From: Cacconaster sp045601245
GTDB lineage: Bacteria; Bacteroidota; Bacteroidia; Bacteroidales; UBA932
Direction: 5' to 3'
Assembly: GCA_045601245.1 (NCBI GenBank)
Contig: JAZRZH010000003.1
Coordinates: 1-47,661 of the forward strand
DNA: 47,661 nucleotides
Shown: positions 1 to 8,080 of the stretch, piece by piece
Layout of the letters: each line of letters begins with the position of its first letter
Position numbering within the stretch: the stretch's first letter is position 1
Position numbers and translations under genes: made by a program
The notes under the pieces: model-generated
The model's database searches: none
Seen by the model: the letters and a program-made list of their open reading frames with translations, nothing else
Told to the model about the DNA's origin: nothing

Positions 1-1
1 T

Positions 2-262
2 TCGAGCGGAGGAAGCGTGCTCTACACGGTGTCGCTGAGCGGAAGCAATCCATCCGTGACCATAAAGGATCTGCCTACCGGCGTCAATTATACTGTCAAG
101 GCCAGCTCAAGCTGGAGCTGGGCATACGGAGACCCTGATCCTACCGGACATACATTTGGTCTTGGCGCATCCGGCTATACAGCCAGTTTCGAATACATCA
201 AAAAAGACCCGGTCAAGAAGCATGACGAGAAAACTAACGTAAACTGGAAACCATCACTTTAA
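2..262 (+). CDS. C-terminal fragment of a probable secreted or surface protein (5' end outside window)
   Basis: The reading frame is open from the window edge and stops at a TAA at 260-262, leaving about 86 residues. The visible part resembles a beta-sandwich repeat of adhesin or pilin-like proteins: a stretch reading VTIKDLPTGVNYTV followed by aromatic and Gly/Ser-rich strands. The last 25 residues are rich in Lys and Asp and end WKPSL. No anchor or barrel-type end is visible. The stop lies 4 bases before the next gene, so the two are very probably co-transcribed. The function cannot be stated from the fragment; a role as a surface or fimbria-like component is inferred from the domain flavour and from its envelope neighbours. 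Confidence 0.6.
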   Translation, partial: SSGGSVLYTVSLSGSNPSVTIKDLPTGVNYTVKASSSWSWAYGDPDPTGHTFGLGASGYTASFEYIKKDPVKKHDEKTNVNWKPSL

Positions 263-266
263 TAAT

Positions 267-971
267 ATGCGTTGCAGGCATATTCTGATACTGGCAGCAT
301 TGCTTATCCCCGCGTTTTCTTCGCAGGGACAGATGCTCCCGCCGGCAGTCACAGCCTTCGGCGATTATTCATACAATGCGACATACGGCCATCAGGCGGC
401 ATTCGACCTGCTGGCCGATATCCCGGTGAACCCGTACTTCACGGTCCGACCTGGACTGCAGACATCCACCGCGAACATCCACACCCTGGCGCTGAAAACC
501 AGCGCACTGATGCCGGTCTCCGCAGGCTGCCTGTATATGAACAACCGATTTCTGTTCAGGGACGTGGCCCGCAGCAATATGTACGACGCCTGCCTTGCCG
601 TCTCATTCGGATACAAATGGAACTGGATTGACGTGGAGGCCGGAATGTTCGGGCGCTTTATGGATGCCTTTGACCGCGAATGGCACAGCACCGACGAGAT
701 CATCTGCGAGCCGTTCAACCTGCTCTACCGCATCCGGCTCTCGCTCAGGCCGGACACATCACTCTGGAACGCCTATGCGGAAGTGGCGGATTTCGATTAT
801 TTCCAGATGGAGAGGATGTGGCAGCCTTCACTCATTCTGGGCGGCCGCTACGATTTGTCCAACCGCCTGTCGCTCAAGGCCGAAGCCATCAGCAAACCGA
901 GCGGAATGTTTCACCTGAACGCCGAGTTCTACTCCATCACGGGCAGAATCGGTGTCACATATCAGTTCTGA
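267..971 (+). CDS. Predicted outer-membrane beta-barrel-like protein, 234 aa
   Basis: The protein opens with a Sec signal peptide of about 21 residues (MRCRHILILAALLIPAFSSQGQ). The rest alternates polar and aromatic or hydrophobic residues and ends in YQF, a terminal aromatic typical of outer-membrane barrels. Its length suits an 8-10 strand barrel. I do not recognise a named family. It starts 4 bases after the truncated upstream gene and its stop is 4 bases before the phosphoesterase start, so the three form a tight operon. A barrel next to a surface-type protein and a lipoprotein suggests an envelope assembly, but the role is unknown. The start is chosen because it gives a good signal peptide and fits the spacing. 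Confidence 0.7.
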   Translation: MRCRHILILAALLIPAFSSQGQMLPPAVTAFGDYSYNATYGHQAAFDLLADIPVNPYFTVRPGLQTSTANIHTLALKTSALMPVSAGCLYMNNRFLFRDVARSNMYDACLAVSFGYKWNWIDVEAGMFGRFMDAFDREWHSTDEIICEPFNLLYRIRLSLRPDTSLWNAYAEVADFDYFQMERMWQPSLILGGRYDLSNRLSLKAEAISKPSGMFHLNAEFYSITGRIGVTYQF

Positions 972-975
972 TACA

Positions 976-1863
976 ATGTGGAAATTCATAAAAACGCTCT
1001 TCATCATCCTTGCGGCCACAGCATTTTGCTCCTGCAGCGATGACCCGGAACTCGACCTCTACGGGATGATGGACGGCCAAAGCCCTGATGTGAATATCCG
1101 TTTCGACGGAGCGGCGCAGACAAGGGACAACAGGGTGATACTCTCCCCTTCGGATGAATACAGGGTTTATCTCGGAGCCGACATGCACATCGGCGACATC
1201 TCACGCACCGCCCACACAGATGATTTCCTCAGCAGATTTGCAGGTGACGACGGCGCCACGATGGCACTGATCCTCGGTGATATTGTCAACGGCAAATATT
1301 ATACACATTCCGCCAGTGTCCACATCCGGGAGATGGCCGGGGAAAAGACCGGTGCAGTCTTTGCGACCGTAGGCAACCACGACTTATATTTCGGGCTCTG
1401 GGAGCAATGGGAGGCGGAATGGGGAAGCGCCGCCTATACCATTGAAGTCAAGACCCCGTCATTCACGGACTTCTACGTATGCGTGGAGAGCGGCAGCGGA
1501 TACCTGGGCTCGAAGCAGCTGGAATGGCTGGACAAGACCCTCGAAGCGGCAGCGGAAAAGGATTACCGCCACCGCATCGTATTCACCCACACCCATATGT
1601 TCAAGAAGGACATGACCCAGGGACACACCAGCAACTATCCAATTGAGGAGACATACGAACTTACTTCCTTATTCCGCAGGACTGGGGTGGAAATGTTCCT
1701 CAGCGCCCACTGCCATTCACGCAGCAGGACATATTTCAACGGAGTGGAATATATAGTCCTCGACGCTCTGGAAGAGAGTTGTCCGGATGAAAAAACCGGC
1801 TGGTCAGTCCTGACAGCCGGTCAAAATCTCAAATGTGATTTCTATCTGTTCGCCGAACGGTGA
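976..1863 (+). CDS. Calcineurin-like metallophosphoesterase lipoprotein, 295 aa
   Basis: The N-terminus is a lipoprotein signal ending in FCSC at residue 20, followed by SDD, an acidic pattern that in Bacteroidota often marks lipoproteins sent to the cell surface. The metallophosphoesterase motifs are in order: D69-x-H71 in GADMHIGD, GD at 101-102, GNHD at 133-136, then FTHTH and SAHCHSRS in the C-terminal half. These supply the two-metal site of calcineurin-type phosphatases or nucleases. The substrate is unknown. A GTG at 952 in the same frame would overlap the upstream gene; the ATG at 976 is preferred because it gives a clean signal peptide. Its last codons contain a terminator hairpin that serves the opposite strand. 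Confidence 0.85.
   Translation: MWKFIKTLFIILAATAFCSCSDDPELDLYGMMDGQSPDVNIRFDGAAQTRDNRVILSPSDEYRVYLGADMHIGDISRTAHTDDFLSRFAGDDGATMALILGDIVNGKYYTHSASVHIREMAGEKTGAVFATVGNHDLYFGLWEQWEAEWGSAAYTIEVKTPSFTDFYVCVESGSGYLGSKQLEWLDKTLEAAAEKDYRHRIVFTHTHMFKKDMTQGHTSNYPIEETYELTSLFRRTGVEMFLSAHCHSRSRTYFNGVEYIVLDALEESCPDEKTGWSVLTAGQNLKCDFYLFAER
1790..1821 (-). terminator. Intrinsic terminator of the GH20 gene, inside the phosphoesterase coding sequence
   Basis: Read on the minus strand, CTG/CAG and ACCGGC/GCCGGT arms (1810-1821 with 1795-1807) form a 12-bp stem with one bulged G and a two-base loop. It is followed directly by six Ts (complement of 1790-1795). On the plus strand no T-tract follows, so it acts for the GH20 gene, whose stop is at 1869. 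It lies entirely within the last 25 codons of the convergent phosphoesterase gene. Confidence 0.75.
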
Positions 1864-1868
1864 TCCGG

Positions 1869-3521
1869 TTACGGTCTGAACTTATATCCGAGGAAATCGA
1901 GAATCTTGTAATGTTTCTCCTTGAGTGAGGTATCGAACCTTGCGAAATCCTTTGTTCCCTGCGGACACCACTGCACCTCGCTGAGAGCCAGCATTCGCGG
2001 CAGGAGCATATATTCGAGATGCTCAGGCGTGGCGATGTATTCGGTCCATAGATTGGCCTGGACACCGAGAATATGCTTCTGCGCATCCGGCTCGAGGCCG
2101 TCGTACGGCTCATAACCGTATACTTTCTCAAGAGGCAGGGCGCTCTTCGCATTTCTTGTGATACCCAGCGGTTCGGCGTCGAGGTTTCCGCTCTGGGCAT
2201 AGTCGAAATAGCAGTATGTGTTAGGAGTCATTACCACATCATAACCGGCCTTCGCGGCAGCTACACCGCCCTTTACGCCCCGCCAGCTCATCACGGTCGC
2301 GCCTTCCGCAAGCTCGCCTTCAAGGATCTCGTCCCAGCCGATGATCTTCTTGCCCTTGCCGGCGAGGAATGCCTGCATCCTGGCAGTGACATAGTTCTGC
2401 AAGCGCTGCTCGGCAGATGCCTTGTCGTCGCTGACAAGCCCGAGTTCACGGATCTTCGCCTGACAGTCAGGGTCGGTCTTCCACTCGGTCTTCGGACATT
2501 CGTCACCGCCGATATGGATATATTCGCCCGGGAAGAGGTCAGCCACCTCGGAAAGGATATCCTCGAGGAATGTCAGGGTCTTCTCCTTGCCGACACAGAG
2601 CACCTGCTTCGAAATGCCCCAGCGGGTCCACACCTTATAAGGAGCGCTGCCGGCGCAGCCGTACTCCGGATATGATGCAAGCGCTGCGAGCATATGGCCC
2701 GGGAGGTCAATCTCCGGCACTATCGTGATGCCGAGCGAGTCCGCAAAGCGGATGATGCCGCGGATCTCCTCCTTGGTATAGAAACCGCCGTAGCGGATGC
2801 CGTCGCTTGATTTGGTATCGTGTCCTATCTGTGTGCCTTCGCGATATGCGCCGACTTCTGTGAGCTTGGGATATTTCTCTATCTCAATGCGCCACCCCTG
2901 GTCTTCGCTGAGATGCCAGTGAAAGCGGTTGAGCTTGTACATCGACATCACTTCCAAATACTTGCGCACCTCGTCGGTGCTGAAGAAATGGCGGCAGCAG
3001 TCAAGATGCATTCCGCGATACGCGAATCTCGGGGCATCCTTGATGCGGCAGCACGGAAGGATCCAGCGCTGGCCGCCTGCCGGCTTGGAAGTATATATAG
3101 CAGAAGGAAGCATCTGGCGGATGGTCTGCACAGCATAGAGGAATCCGTTGTAATCCGATGCCCTTACAATCACAGCCTTATGGGTAATCTCAAGGTCATA
3201 TCCCTCAGGTGCGACGAGTTTGTCCATCAGAAAGCACATTCCCTTTGCATTGCCCTTGCTGAAGGATTTTGCGACCTTATCGCTGACTTTCAGAGATGAC
3301 TTCATCCCCGATGATGCAGAAAGCGCTTCGGCGAAATCGGTCACCAAGGCGACGGCCTTCTCCCCTATCGCCGGATCGCATTTTATATTGATGCCGGCAA
3401 TGTCAAACGAACCGTGGCCGGCGACATAACTCTGAGGCTGCGGGATTATCTGAGGATTTGTCTGCGCCCCGGCGGCAACGAAGCCGGCAATAGCAATGAT
3501 GAAAGTGAAAAGTCTCTTCAT
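1869..3521 (-). CDS. Beta-N-acetylhexosaminidase, glycoside hydrolase family 20, 550 aa
   Basis: This secreted enzyme should cleave terminal beta-linked GlcNAc or GalNAc from host or dietary glycans by substrate-assisted catalysis. A signal peptide ends near AGAQ at residue 20. Residues about 25-155 form the N-terminal GH20b-like domain, with the TIM barrel from about 165. HWHLSEDQGW at 201-210 and HIGGDE at 336-341 are diagnostic; D340 and E341 are the catalytic Asp-Glu pair. There is no lipobox, so it is probably periplasmic or exported. A TAnnTTTG box lies 20 bases upstream. It stands alone with no sus-type genes beside it, and its terminator lies inside the convergent phosphoesterase gene. 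The family is certain; the exact linkage is not. Confidence 0.95.
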   Translation of the reverse strand: MKRLFTFIIAIAGFVAAGAQTNPQIIPQPQSYVAGHGSFDIAGINIKCDPAIGEKAVALVTDFAEALSASSGMKSSLKVSDKVAKSFSKGNAKGMCFLMDKLVAPEGYDLEITHKAVIVRASDYNGFLYAVQTIRQMLPSAIYTSKPAGGQRWILPCCRIKDAPRFAYRGMHLDCCRHFFSTDEVRKYLEVMSMYKLNRFHWHLSEDQGWRIEIEKYPKLTEVGAYREGTQIGHDTKSSDGIRYGGFYTKEEIRGIIRFADSLGITIVPEIDLPGHMLAALASYPEYGCAGSAPYKVWTRWGISKQVLCVGKEKTLTFLEDILSEVADLFPGEYIHIGGDECPKTEWKTDPDCQAKIRELGLVSDDKASAEQRLQNYVTARMQAFLAGKGKKIIGWDEILEGELAEGATVMSWRGVKGGVAAAKAGYDVVMTPNTYCYFDYAQSGNLDAEPLGITRNAKSALPLEKVYGYEPYDGLEPDAQKHILGVQANLWTEYIATPEHLEYMLLPRMLALSEVQWCPQGTKDFARFDTSLKEKHYKILDFLGYKFRP

Positions 3522-3540
3522 ATAATGTGTCAGTTTTCTG

Positions 3541-3548
3541 CAAATTTA
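3541..3548 (-). promoter_or_regulatory. Bacteroidota -7 promoter box for the GH20 gene
   Basis: The minus strand reads TAAATTTG, matching TAnnTTTG, about 20 bases before the ATG at 3521. No good TTTG element is seen at the expected upstream distance. Confidence 0.5.
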
Positions 3549-3581
3549 AGAATTAATCATTTTCATACGGACCTTTATAAC

Positions 3582-3589
3582 TATATTTG
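3582..3589 (+). promoter_or_regulatory. Bacteroidota -7 promoter box for the L,D-transpeptidase gene
   Basis: TATATTTG matches TAnnTTTG. A TTTC at 3561-3564, 17 bases upstream, may be a weak -33 element. The box includes the TTG at 3587 and leaves almost no leader before the ATG at 3599, which argues that translation begins at ATG 3614. Confidence 0.55.
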
Positions 3590-3613
3590 AAAAAAATAAT
3601 GAACGAAACAGAT

Positions 3614-4306
3614 ATGAAACGCATAATGACAATCCTCACCGCCGTTGCAGCAATCACAGCCTGCACGTCGCCGGAGGCGAAATATGAAAAGACCGTGAAA
3701 GGCATTATCTCAAACTATACCGCCGGCTACGACAGCAACGCCGATGTCAACAATATCATCTTCGTGCTGGGCAAAGGCGGCAGCGACGCCGACGTGAGGC
3801 TCCTCACGCGCGACGGGAAAGGCGGATGGAGCGAGACGCTCGCCTGCGACGGCCATATCGGCAGAAACGGCCTGGACAAGGAGCGTGAAGGCGACGGCAA
3901 GACCCCGGTCGGGGACTTCGGCATCATCACAGCATTCGGCATCAAGCCGGATCCGGGCACCGCGCTGCCGTACATAGATGTGACTCCGGATCTCTGGTGC
4001 TGCGGCGACAGCATTGCCTACAACCGCATCATCGACATCAACGAATATCCTCACGAATGCGCCGGAGAGCATCTATGCGAATACGAGCCTGCATACAATT
4101 ACGCATTCTTCCCGGATTACAACGCCGGATGCACCTTCGGTCTGGGCTCGGCGATTTTCTTTCACTGCAACGGCAGCAAGCCTTACACCGCCGGATGCGT
4201 GGCGGTGGATGAAGAGGATATGGTCGCCATATTGAAGGCACTCGACCTGCATTCAAGAGTGATCATAGACAGCATTCCGGGTGTTACAGCACTCCGGCGA
4301 CGGTGA
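3614..4306 (+). CDS. L,D-transpeptidase (YkuD-fold) lipoprotein, 230 aa
   Basis: The lipoprotein signal ends in ITAC with Cys17. The remainder fits the YkuD/ErfK fold: a strand-rich core with DGKTPVGDFGI near residues 94-104 and a C-terminal HCNGSKPYTAGCVAV, in which H184 and C195 are the expected catalytic pair. Such enzymes make 3-3 cross-links in peptidoglycan or attach proteins to it. The spacing between His and Cys and the Ala-Gly-Cys instead of the common Ser-x-Gly-Cys place it in the shorter YafK-like branch, so it could instead be a hydrolase of such bonds. The start is set by the promoter box at 3582-3589. It stands alone, convergent with the hydrolase gene. Confidence 0.8.
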   Translation: MKRIMTILTAVAAITACTSPEAKYEKTVKGIISNYTAGYDSNADVNNIIFVLGKGGSDADVRLLTRDGKGGWSETLACDGHIGRNGLDKEREGDGKTPVGDFGIITAFGIKPDPGTALPYIDVTPDLWCCGDSIAYNRIIDINEYPHECAGEHLCEYEPAYNYAFFPDYNAGCTFGLGSAIFFHCNGSKPYTAGCVAVDEEDMVAILKALDLHSRVIIDSIPGVTALRRR

Positions 4307-4338
4307 ACGACGGCGGGGCACAGATGTTCCGCTTTCCG

Positions 4339-5091
4339 TCAATAGCCGTATTTTTCAAAGAATTGGAGCAGCCTGCGGCCCATCTTCGGGCTGCGCTTGA
4401 TGTAACTGCTGTGGCTCGCGCCTTCGAATACTTCGAGTTCGGCGTGAGGTATATTATCTGAAATGAGCCTTGTATGTTCAACGGAAATCAGGTCTTCGCC
4501 GCCGACGGTGACCAGGGCCGGACAAGGGATGGCACGCAGGTCCACGGGGTTAATGTGGGGTTCGTCGAGCATCATCAGGGCCAGAGGTGTGCCTTCGCTG
4601 AGGATGTAGGCCTTGAATTCCTCGAATCCCGGGCCGCAGTCGGGCTCGAGATTTGCGCCGCTGAGCGCTATGAGGCTGCAGGTCCCCGGATGGGCCATTT
4701 CTATCATCAGTGCCTCGATGCCGCCGTCACTCCAGCCGTAGATGGCCGGCTTGTCGAGATGCATTGCGGATATGAACTGATATGCATCCTCGGCCATATC
4801 GGCATAATGGTATTCGCTCAGCGGGGTGTTGGCGCCCTGGCCGCGGGAGTCCGGACTCCAGACGCGGTAGCCCGCCAGCGCGAGTTCCATCGCCTGGGTC
4901 TGCATGCTGAAATGGGAGCCGCCGTTGCCGTGGAGCAGTACGACGGGACGACCGCTTTCAGGGCCGCGGGTCACGTAATAGAGTGTCTGGCCGTTGACGG
5001 CAGCCCAGCCGCCGGCTTCGGGATATCTGCGGCATTTGAAGCGCAATGCATTGAAATAGAAGAAGCCGCGTATCTTTCTGAATATTTTCAT
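4339..5091 (-). CDS. Alpha/beta hydrolase, 250 aa
   Basis: The fold is shown by LLHGNGGS (oxyanion region), the nucleophile elbow GWSDGG, an acid in TVGGEDLIS, and a late His in EGASHSSYI, giving a complete Ser-Asp-His triad. The N-terminus is basic with no clear signal peptide, so the protein is probably cytoplasmic. The substrate is unknown; relatives include esterases, lactonases and C-C hydrolases. A longer reading frame exists upstream to 5157, but ATG 5091 is chosen because a TAnnTTTG box sits at 5110-5117, which would exclude the longer form. The gene diverges from pncB, and the two promoters overlap. Confidence 0.8.
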   Translation of the reverse strand: MKIFRKIRGFFYFNALRFKCRRYPEAGGWAAVNGQTLYYVTRGPESGRPVVLLHGNGGSHFSMQTQAMELALAGYRVWSPDSRGQGANTPLSEYHYADMAEDAYQFISAMHLDKPAIYGWSDGGIEALMIEMAHPGTCSLIALSGANLEPDCGPGFEEFKAYILSEGTPLALMMLDEPHINPVDLRAIPCPALVTVGGEDLISVEHTRLISDNIPHAELEVFEGASHSSYIKRSPKMGRRLLQFFEKYGY

Positions 5092-5104
5092 AGAGTGATT
5101 GTTC

Positions 5105-5135
5105 TTTGACAAAGATAGTAATTTTTGTATCTTTG
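5105..5135 (+). promoter_or_regulatory. Bacteroidota promoter of pncB
   Basis: TTTG at 5105-5108, a 19-base spacer and TATCTTTG at 5128-5135 match the consensus of the primary sigma factor of Bacteroidota exactly. The start codon follows 21 bases later at 5157. Confidence 0.75.
5110..5117 (-). promoter_or_regulatory. Bacteroidota -7 promoter box for the alpha/beta hydrolase gene
   Basis: The minus strand reads TATCTTTG, matching TAnnTTTG, about 19 bases before the ATG at 5091. It lies inside the spacer of the pncB promoter on the other strand. Confidence 0.6.
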
Positions 5136-5156
5136 AAAGATTTTGAACTTCAGACA

Positions 5157-6353
5157 ATGAGACAGCTTATCAATCATTTTACTGACAACGACCTTTACAC
5201 TTTCACGTGTCAGTATTACATATTGGAGAAATATCCCCGCGCGGAAGTGGAATACACCTTCTTTGACCGCAACCATCAGGTCTATCCCGAGGGCTTTGCT
5301 GCTCTGCTTCAGGAGCAGGTCAACTATATGAAGGACGTGGTCATCACCGATGAAGAGGTGGACTTCATGGCCCGCAAATGTATCTGGCTGCCTCTCTGGT
5401 ATTTTACGTTCCTGAAGGGCTACCGCTTCAACCCTGCCGAGGTCAAGGTGTCGCAGGATGCGGAAGGCCATCTCGAAATCAGCGTGAAGGGCAAATGGTT
5501 CTCCACCATAATGTGGGAGATGCCGCTGCTCTCCTCGATTTCCGAACTTATGCACATCCTCCGCGGAGACCTCGACCGCTACGACGCGGCTCTCGAAGAG
5601 AAGCGCTCCGTCGCCAAGATGGAGGAGATTTTCGGCAACGGTCTGACAATGGGTGATATGGGCACACGCCGCCGCTTCAGTTTCGCACATCACGATATGG
5701 TGGTCCGCACGATGAAGGAAGTCGCCTCATCCCGCGAATGGCCGGGCAAATTCACGGGCACCAGCAACGTATGGCTGGCTATGAAGTACGACTGCAGCCC
5801 GCTCGGCACAATGTCGCACCAGCTCATCTCCTTCGAGGAGAACGTCAGCGGCCTTTTCGAGTGCAATTTCAACGTGATGAAGAAATTCAGCGACGTATTT
5901 GACGGCGACAACGGCATCTACCTCTACGACTGCTTCGGCGACAAGGTGTTCTTCTCCAACCTCTCCAAGAGGATGGCTATGATGTACAAGGGCCTCCGCG
6001 TGGACAGCGGCAACGAAGAGGAGCAGACCGAGAAAATCATTGCAAAATACAAATCATTGGGAATCGACCCCGCCACCACGCAGGTCGTTTTCAGCAACGG
6101 TCTCAACATCGAACGCGCCATTGAAATCCACAAGTACTGCGCCGGACGCGTACAGGACTCCTTCGGTGTGGGCACATTCCTCACCTGCGACGTCACCGGA
6201 GCGGACCCGATGAACATCGTGGTCAAGCTCACCCGCGGACGCATCACCGAGCAGCGCGAGTGGCACGACTGTGTCAAGCTCTCCTGCAACACCAGCAAGA
6301 CCCTCGGAAATGAGGCGAAATGCAAGTACCTCATCAGCCAGCTTCCTGAATAA
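5157..6353 (+). CDS. pncB: Nicotinate phosphoribosyltransferase
   Basis: This enzyme converts nicotinate and phosphoribosyl pyrophosphate to nicotinate mononucleotide in NAD salvage. The N-terminal NHFTDNDLYTFT, the central HDM/SSREWPGKFTGTSN region, and GLRVDSGN followed by VVFSNGLN and SFGVGTFLTCD are typical of the PncB type, and 398 residues is the usual length. The frame could be extended to 5106, but that would run into its promoter, so ATG 5157 is used. The M48 lipoprotein gene follows 14 bases after the stop and may be co-transcribed, though no functional link is evident. Confidence 0.95.
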   Translation: MRQLINHFTDNDLYTFTCQYYILEKYPRAEVEYTFFDRNHQVYPEGFAALLQEQVNYMKDVVITDEEVDFMARKCIWLPLWYFTFLKGYRFNPAEVKVSQDAEGHLEISVKGKWFSTIMWEMPLLSSISELMHILRGDLDRYDAALEEKRSVAKMEEIFGNGLTMGDMGTRRRFSFAHHDMVVRTMKEVASSREWPGKFTGTSNVWLAMKYDCSPLGTMSHQLISFEENVSGLFECNFNVMKKFSDVFDGDNGIYLYDCFGDKVFFSNLSKRMAMMYKGLRVDSGNEEEQTEKIIAKYKSLGIDPATTQVVFSNGLNIERAIEIHKYCAGRVQDSFGVGTFLTCDVTGADPMNIVVKLTRGRITEQREWHDCVKLSCNTSKTLGNEAKCKYLISQLPE

Positions 6354-6367
6354 TAACAATCATCTAT

Positions 6368-7150
6368 ATGAAACACACATTTCTCACATCTATTATTGCG
6401 GCAGGCACGATCCTTTCCGCAACAAGCTGCGGTCTTCTCGCCAATGTAAATTGGGATGCCGAGCAGCTGGCAGCCGCTGCAACCAGCGCTATGACAGCAG
6501 TATCCATCACAGACGATCAGATTGTCGCACTCAGCCAGCAGGCCGTCAAGCAGTATGATGCCGAAAATACCATCGACACAGGCGTATACTACCAGCGTCT
6601 CAAGAAACTCCTCGGCAAAGTCACGGAAATCGAGGGCATCCCTATCAATTTCAAGGTGTACAGACTCAACGAAGTAAATGCATTCGCCTGCGGCGACGGC
6701 TCCATCCGCGTATACAGCGGCCTTATGGATATTATGAATGACGGCGAACTCATGGCCATCATCGGCCACGAAATGGGCCACGTCGTCCACAAGGACACCA
6801 AGAATGCGATGAAAAAGGCATATATGACAGCTGCGGCACGTGACGTCGTCAACGCAGCGGGTGCGGTCGGCCAGATCACCAAGACCCAGCTCGGTGACAT
6901 CGCCGAGGCATACGTCGGATCGCAGTTCAGCCAGCAGCAGGAATTCGCAGCTGACGAGTATGGATTCAAATTTTCCACAGAACAGGGCTTCAATCCTTAC
7001 AGTATGGCAACAAGTCTTGAAAAGCTCGTACAGCTTGCCGGCAGCTCCAAGGCATCCCTCGTCCAGAAGATGTTCTCATCTCATCCGGACAGTGCGGAAA
7101 GAGCCGCTAAAATGCGCGAAAAGGCTGATACATACACAAATAAAAAATAA
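6368..7150 (+). CDS. M48-family metalloprotease lipoprotein (LoiP/YggG-like), 260 aa
   Basis: A lipoprotein signal ends in SATSC with Cys21. The zinc site is complete: H134-E135-x-x-H138 in HEMGH and E192 in EFAADEYG. An Ala-rich helical stretch lies between them. In E. coli the relatives LoiP and BepA degrade or assist folding of outer-membrane proteins; a similar quality-control role in the periplasm is inferred. It follows pncB by 14 bases. There is no TPR domain, so it is of the short LoiP type rather than BepA. The terminal sequence is basic and short. Confidence 0.9.
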   Translation: MKHTFLTSIIAAGTILSATSCGLLANVNWDAEQLAAAATSAMTAVSITDDQIVALSQQAVKQYDAENTIDTGVYYQRLKKLLGKVTEIEGIPINFKVYRLNEVNAFACGDGSIRVYSGLMDIMNDGELMAIIGHEMGHVVHKDTKNAMKKAYMTAAARDVVNAAGAVGQITKTQLGDIAEAYVGSQFSQQQEFAADEYGFKFSTEQGFNPYSMATSLEKLVQLAGSSKASLVQKMFSSHPDSAERAAKMREKADTYTNKK

Positions 7151-7154
7151 TTTT

Positions 7155-7162
7155 TATATTTG
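7155..7162 (+). promoter_or_regulatory. Bacteroidota -7 promoter box for the YegP-like gene
   Basis: TATATTTG lies immediately after the M48 stop codon and 33 bases before the ATG at 7196. The -33 element is not recognisable. Confidence 0.5.
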
Positions 7163-7195
7163 TACGAAACTTATTAATCTCTAAAATACAAGACA

Positions 7196-7522
7196 ATGGG
7201 AAAATTTGAAATCTCAGTAAGGAAGAACGGCGAGTTCCAGTTCAACCTCAAGGCTACCAACGGACAGGTAATCCTCACAAGCGAAGGTTACAAGACAAAG
7301 GCCGCTTGCCTCAATGGAATTGAGTCAGTCAAGAAGAACGCACAGGAAGCAAAGCGCTTCGAGACCCTCGTGGCAAAGAACGGCAAGCCTTATTTCAACC
7401 TCAAGGCCACAAATGGCCAGACCATCGGTCAGAGCCAGATGTACGCAAACGAGAAGAACTGCGCCAACGGTATCGCTTCAGTCATGAAGAACGCTCCTGA
7501 GGCAGAAGTCGTTGAAATCTAA
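7196..7522 (+). CDS. YegP/UPF0339 (DUF1508) protein with two repeats, 108 aa
   Basis: The protein is two copies of the same domain of about 50 residues, each with a strand like KNG-x-F-NLKATNGQ and ending with CxNGI-S-VKKNA. DUF1508 proteins are small cytoplasmic proteins of unknown function, made abundantly under stress in several bacteria. The second copy keeps NLKATNGQ exactly, so the duplication is well preserved. Codon use (GGC, AAG, CTC, AAC) is like that of highly expressed genes here. A TAnnTTTG promoter precedes it and the TonB-C lipoprotein gene follows after 10 bases. Confidence 0.9.
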   Translation: MGKFEISVRKNGEFQFNLKATNGQVILTSEGYKTKAACLNGIESVKKNAQEAKRFETLVAKNGKPYFNLKATNGQTIGQSQMYANEKNCANGIASVMKNAPEAEVVEI

Positions 7523-7532
7523 TATCCTTCTG

Positions 7533-8066
7533 ATGAAGAGAATCCTTAACGCGACTGCCGCCGTCATCTGTATCTTCGCCGCATTGACATCCTGCAAGAA
7601 CAGCAGTAAGGAAGCCCCATCCATTATTGGAGAAGAGGATACTGCAATGGATTCATTTGACCAGGACGTCTGGGAAACTGAGGAACCGGAAGAGATCACT
7701 CCGGTCGAAACGGTGGAAGAATATGAAGACACTGATGTCGACACTCCGCCCACATATTCGGAAATCGACACCAAGCCGAAATTCGACGGCAAGGAAGACA
7801 GGACATTCCAGAAATGGGTGGCCGAAAATGTCGTATTCCCACAACAGGCAGTTGCAAACAATGAGTCCGGCACGGTGCTGGTGCAATTCACCATCGACTC
7901 TTTAGGCACGATGACAGATATTAAGATCATCCGCAGCGTTTCGCCGTCTCTGGACGCCGAAGCGGTCAGAGTACTTGAAGCATCCCCATCTTGGACATCA
8001 GGTTCACACGAGGGCAAACCGGTAAATATCAGTTATATGATGCCGGTGAGATTCAGTCGGAACTAA
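7533..8066 (+). CDS. Lipoprotein with a TonB C-terminal domain, 177 aa
   Basis: A lipoprotein signal ends in LTSC. An acidic, Glu/Thr/Pro-rich linker follows to about residue 85, and the last 90 residues form a TonB C-terminal domain: FPQQAVANNESGTVLVQFTI, IIRSVSPSLDAEAVRVL and YMMPVRF. Ordinary TonB has an N-terminal transmembrane anchor and couples the proton motive force to outer-membrane receptors; here the anchor is a lipid, so it cannot span the inner membrane and a classical TonB role is unlikely. Lipoproteins of this shape are common in Bacteroidota and unassigned. ATG 7533 is preferred to the upstream in-frame TTG 7512 that overlaps the previous gene. A strong terminator follows. Confidence 0.8.
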   Translation: MKRILNATAAVICIFAALTSCKNSSKEAPSIIGEEDTAMDSFDQDVWETEEPEEITPVETVEEYEDTDVDTPPTYSEIDTKPKFDGKEDRTFQKWVAENVVFPQQAVANNESGTVLVQFTIDSLGTMTDIKIIRSVSPSLDAEAVRVLEASPSWTSGSHEGKPVNISYMMPVRFSRN

Positions 8067-8080
8067 CGGGATTCACAGAC

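Noticed and set aside
4307..4338. Weak GACGG/CCGTC pairing between the L,D-transpeptidase and hydrolase genes
   Set aside because: A five-base stem with a long loop and no T-tract is not convincing as a terminator.
7512..7532. Longer form of the TonB-C lipoprotein starting at TTG 7512
   Set aside because: It would overlap the previous gene and put extra residues before the lipoprotein signal.
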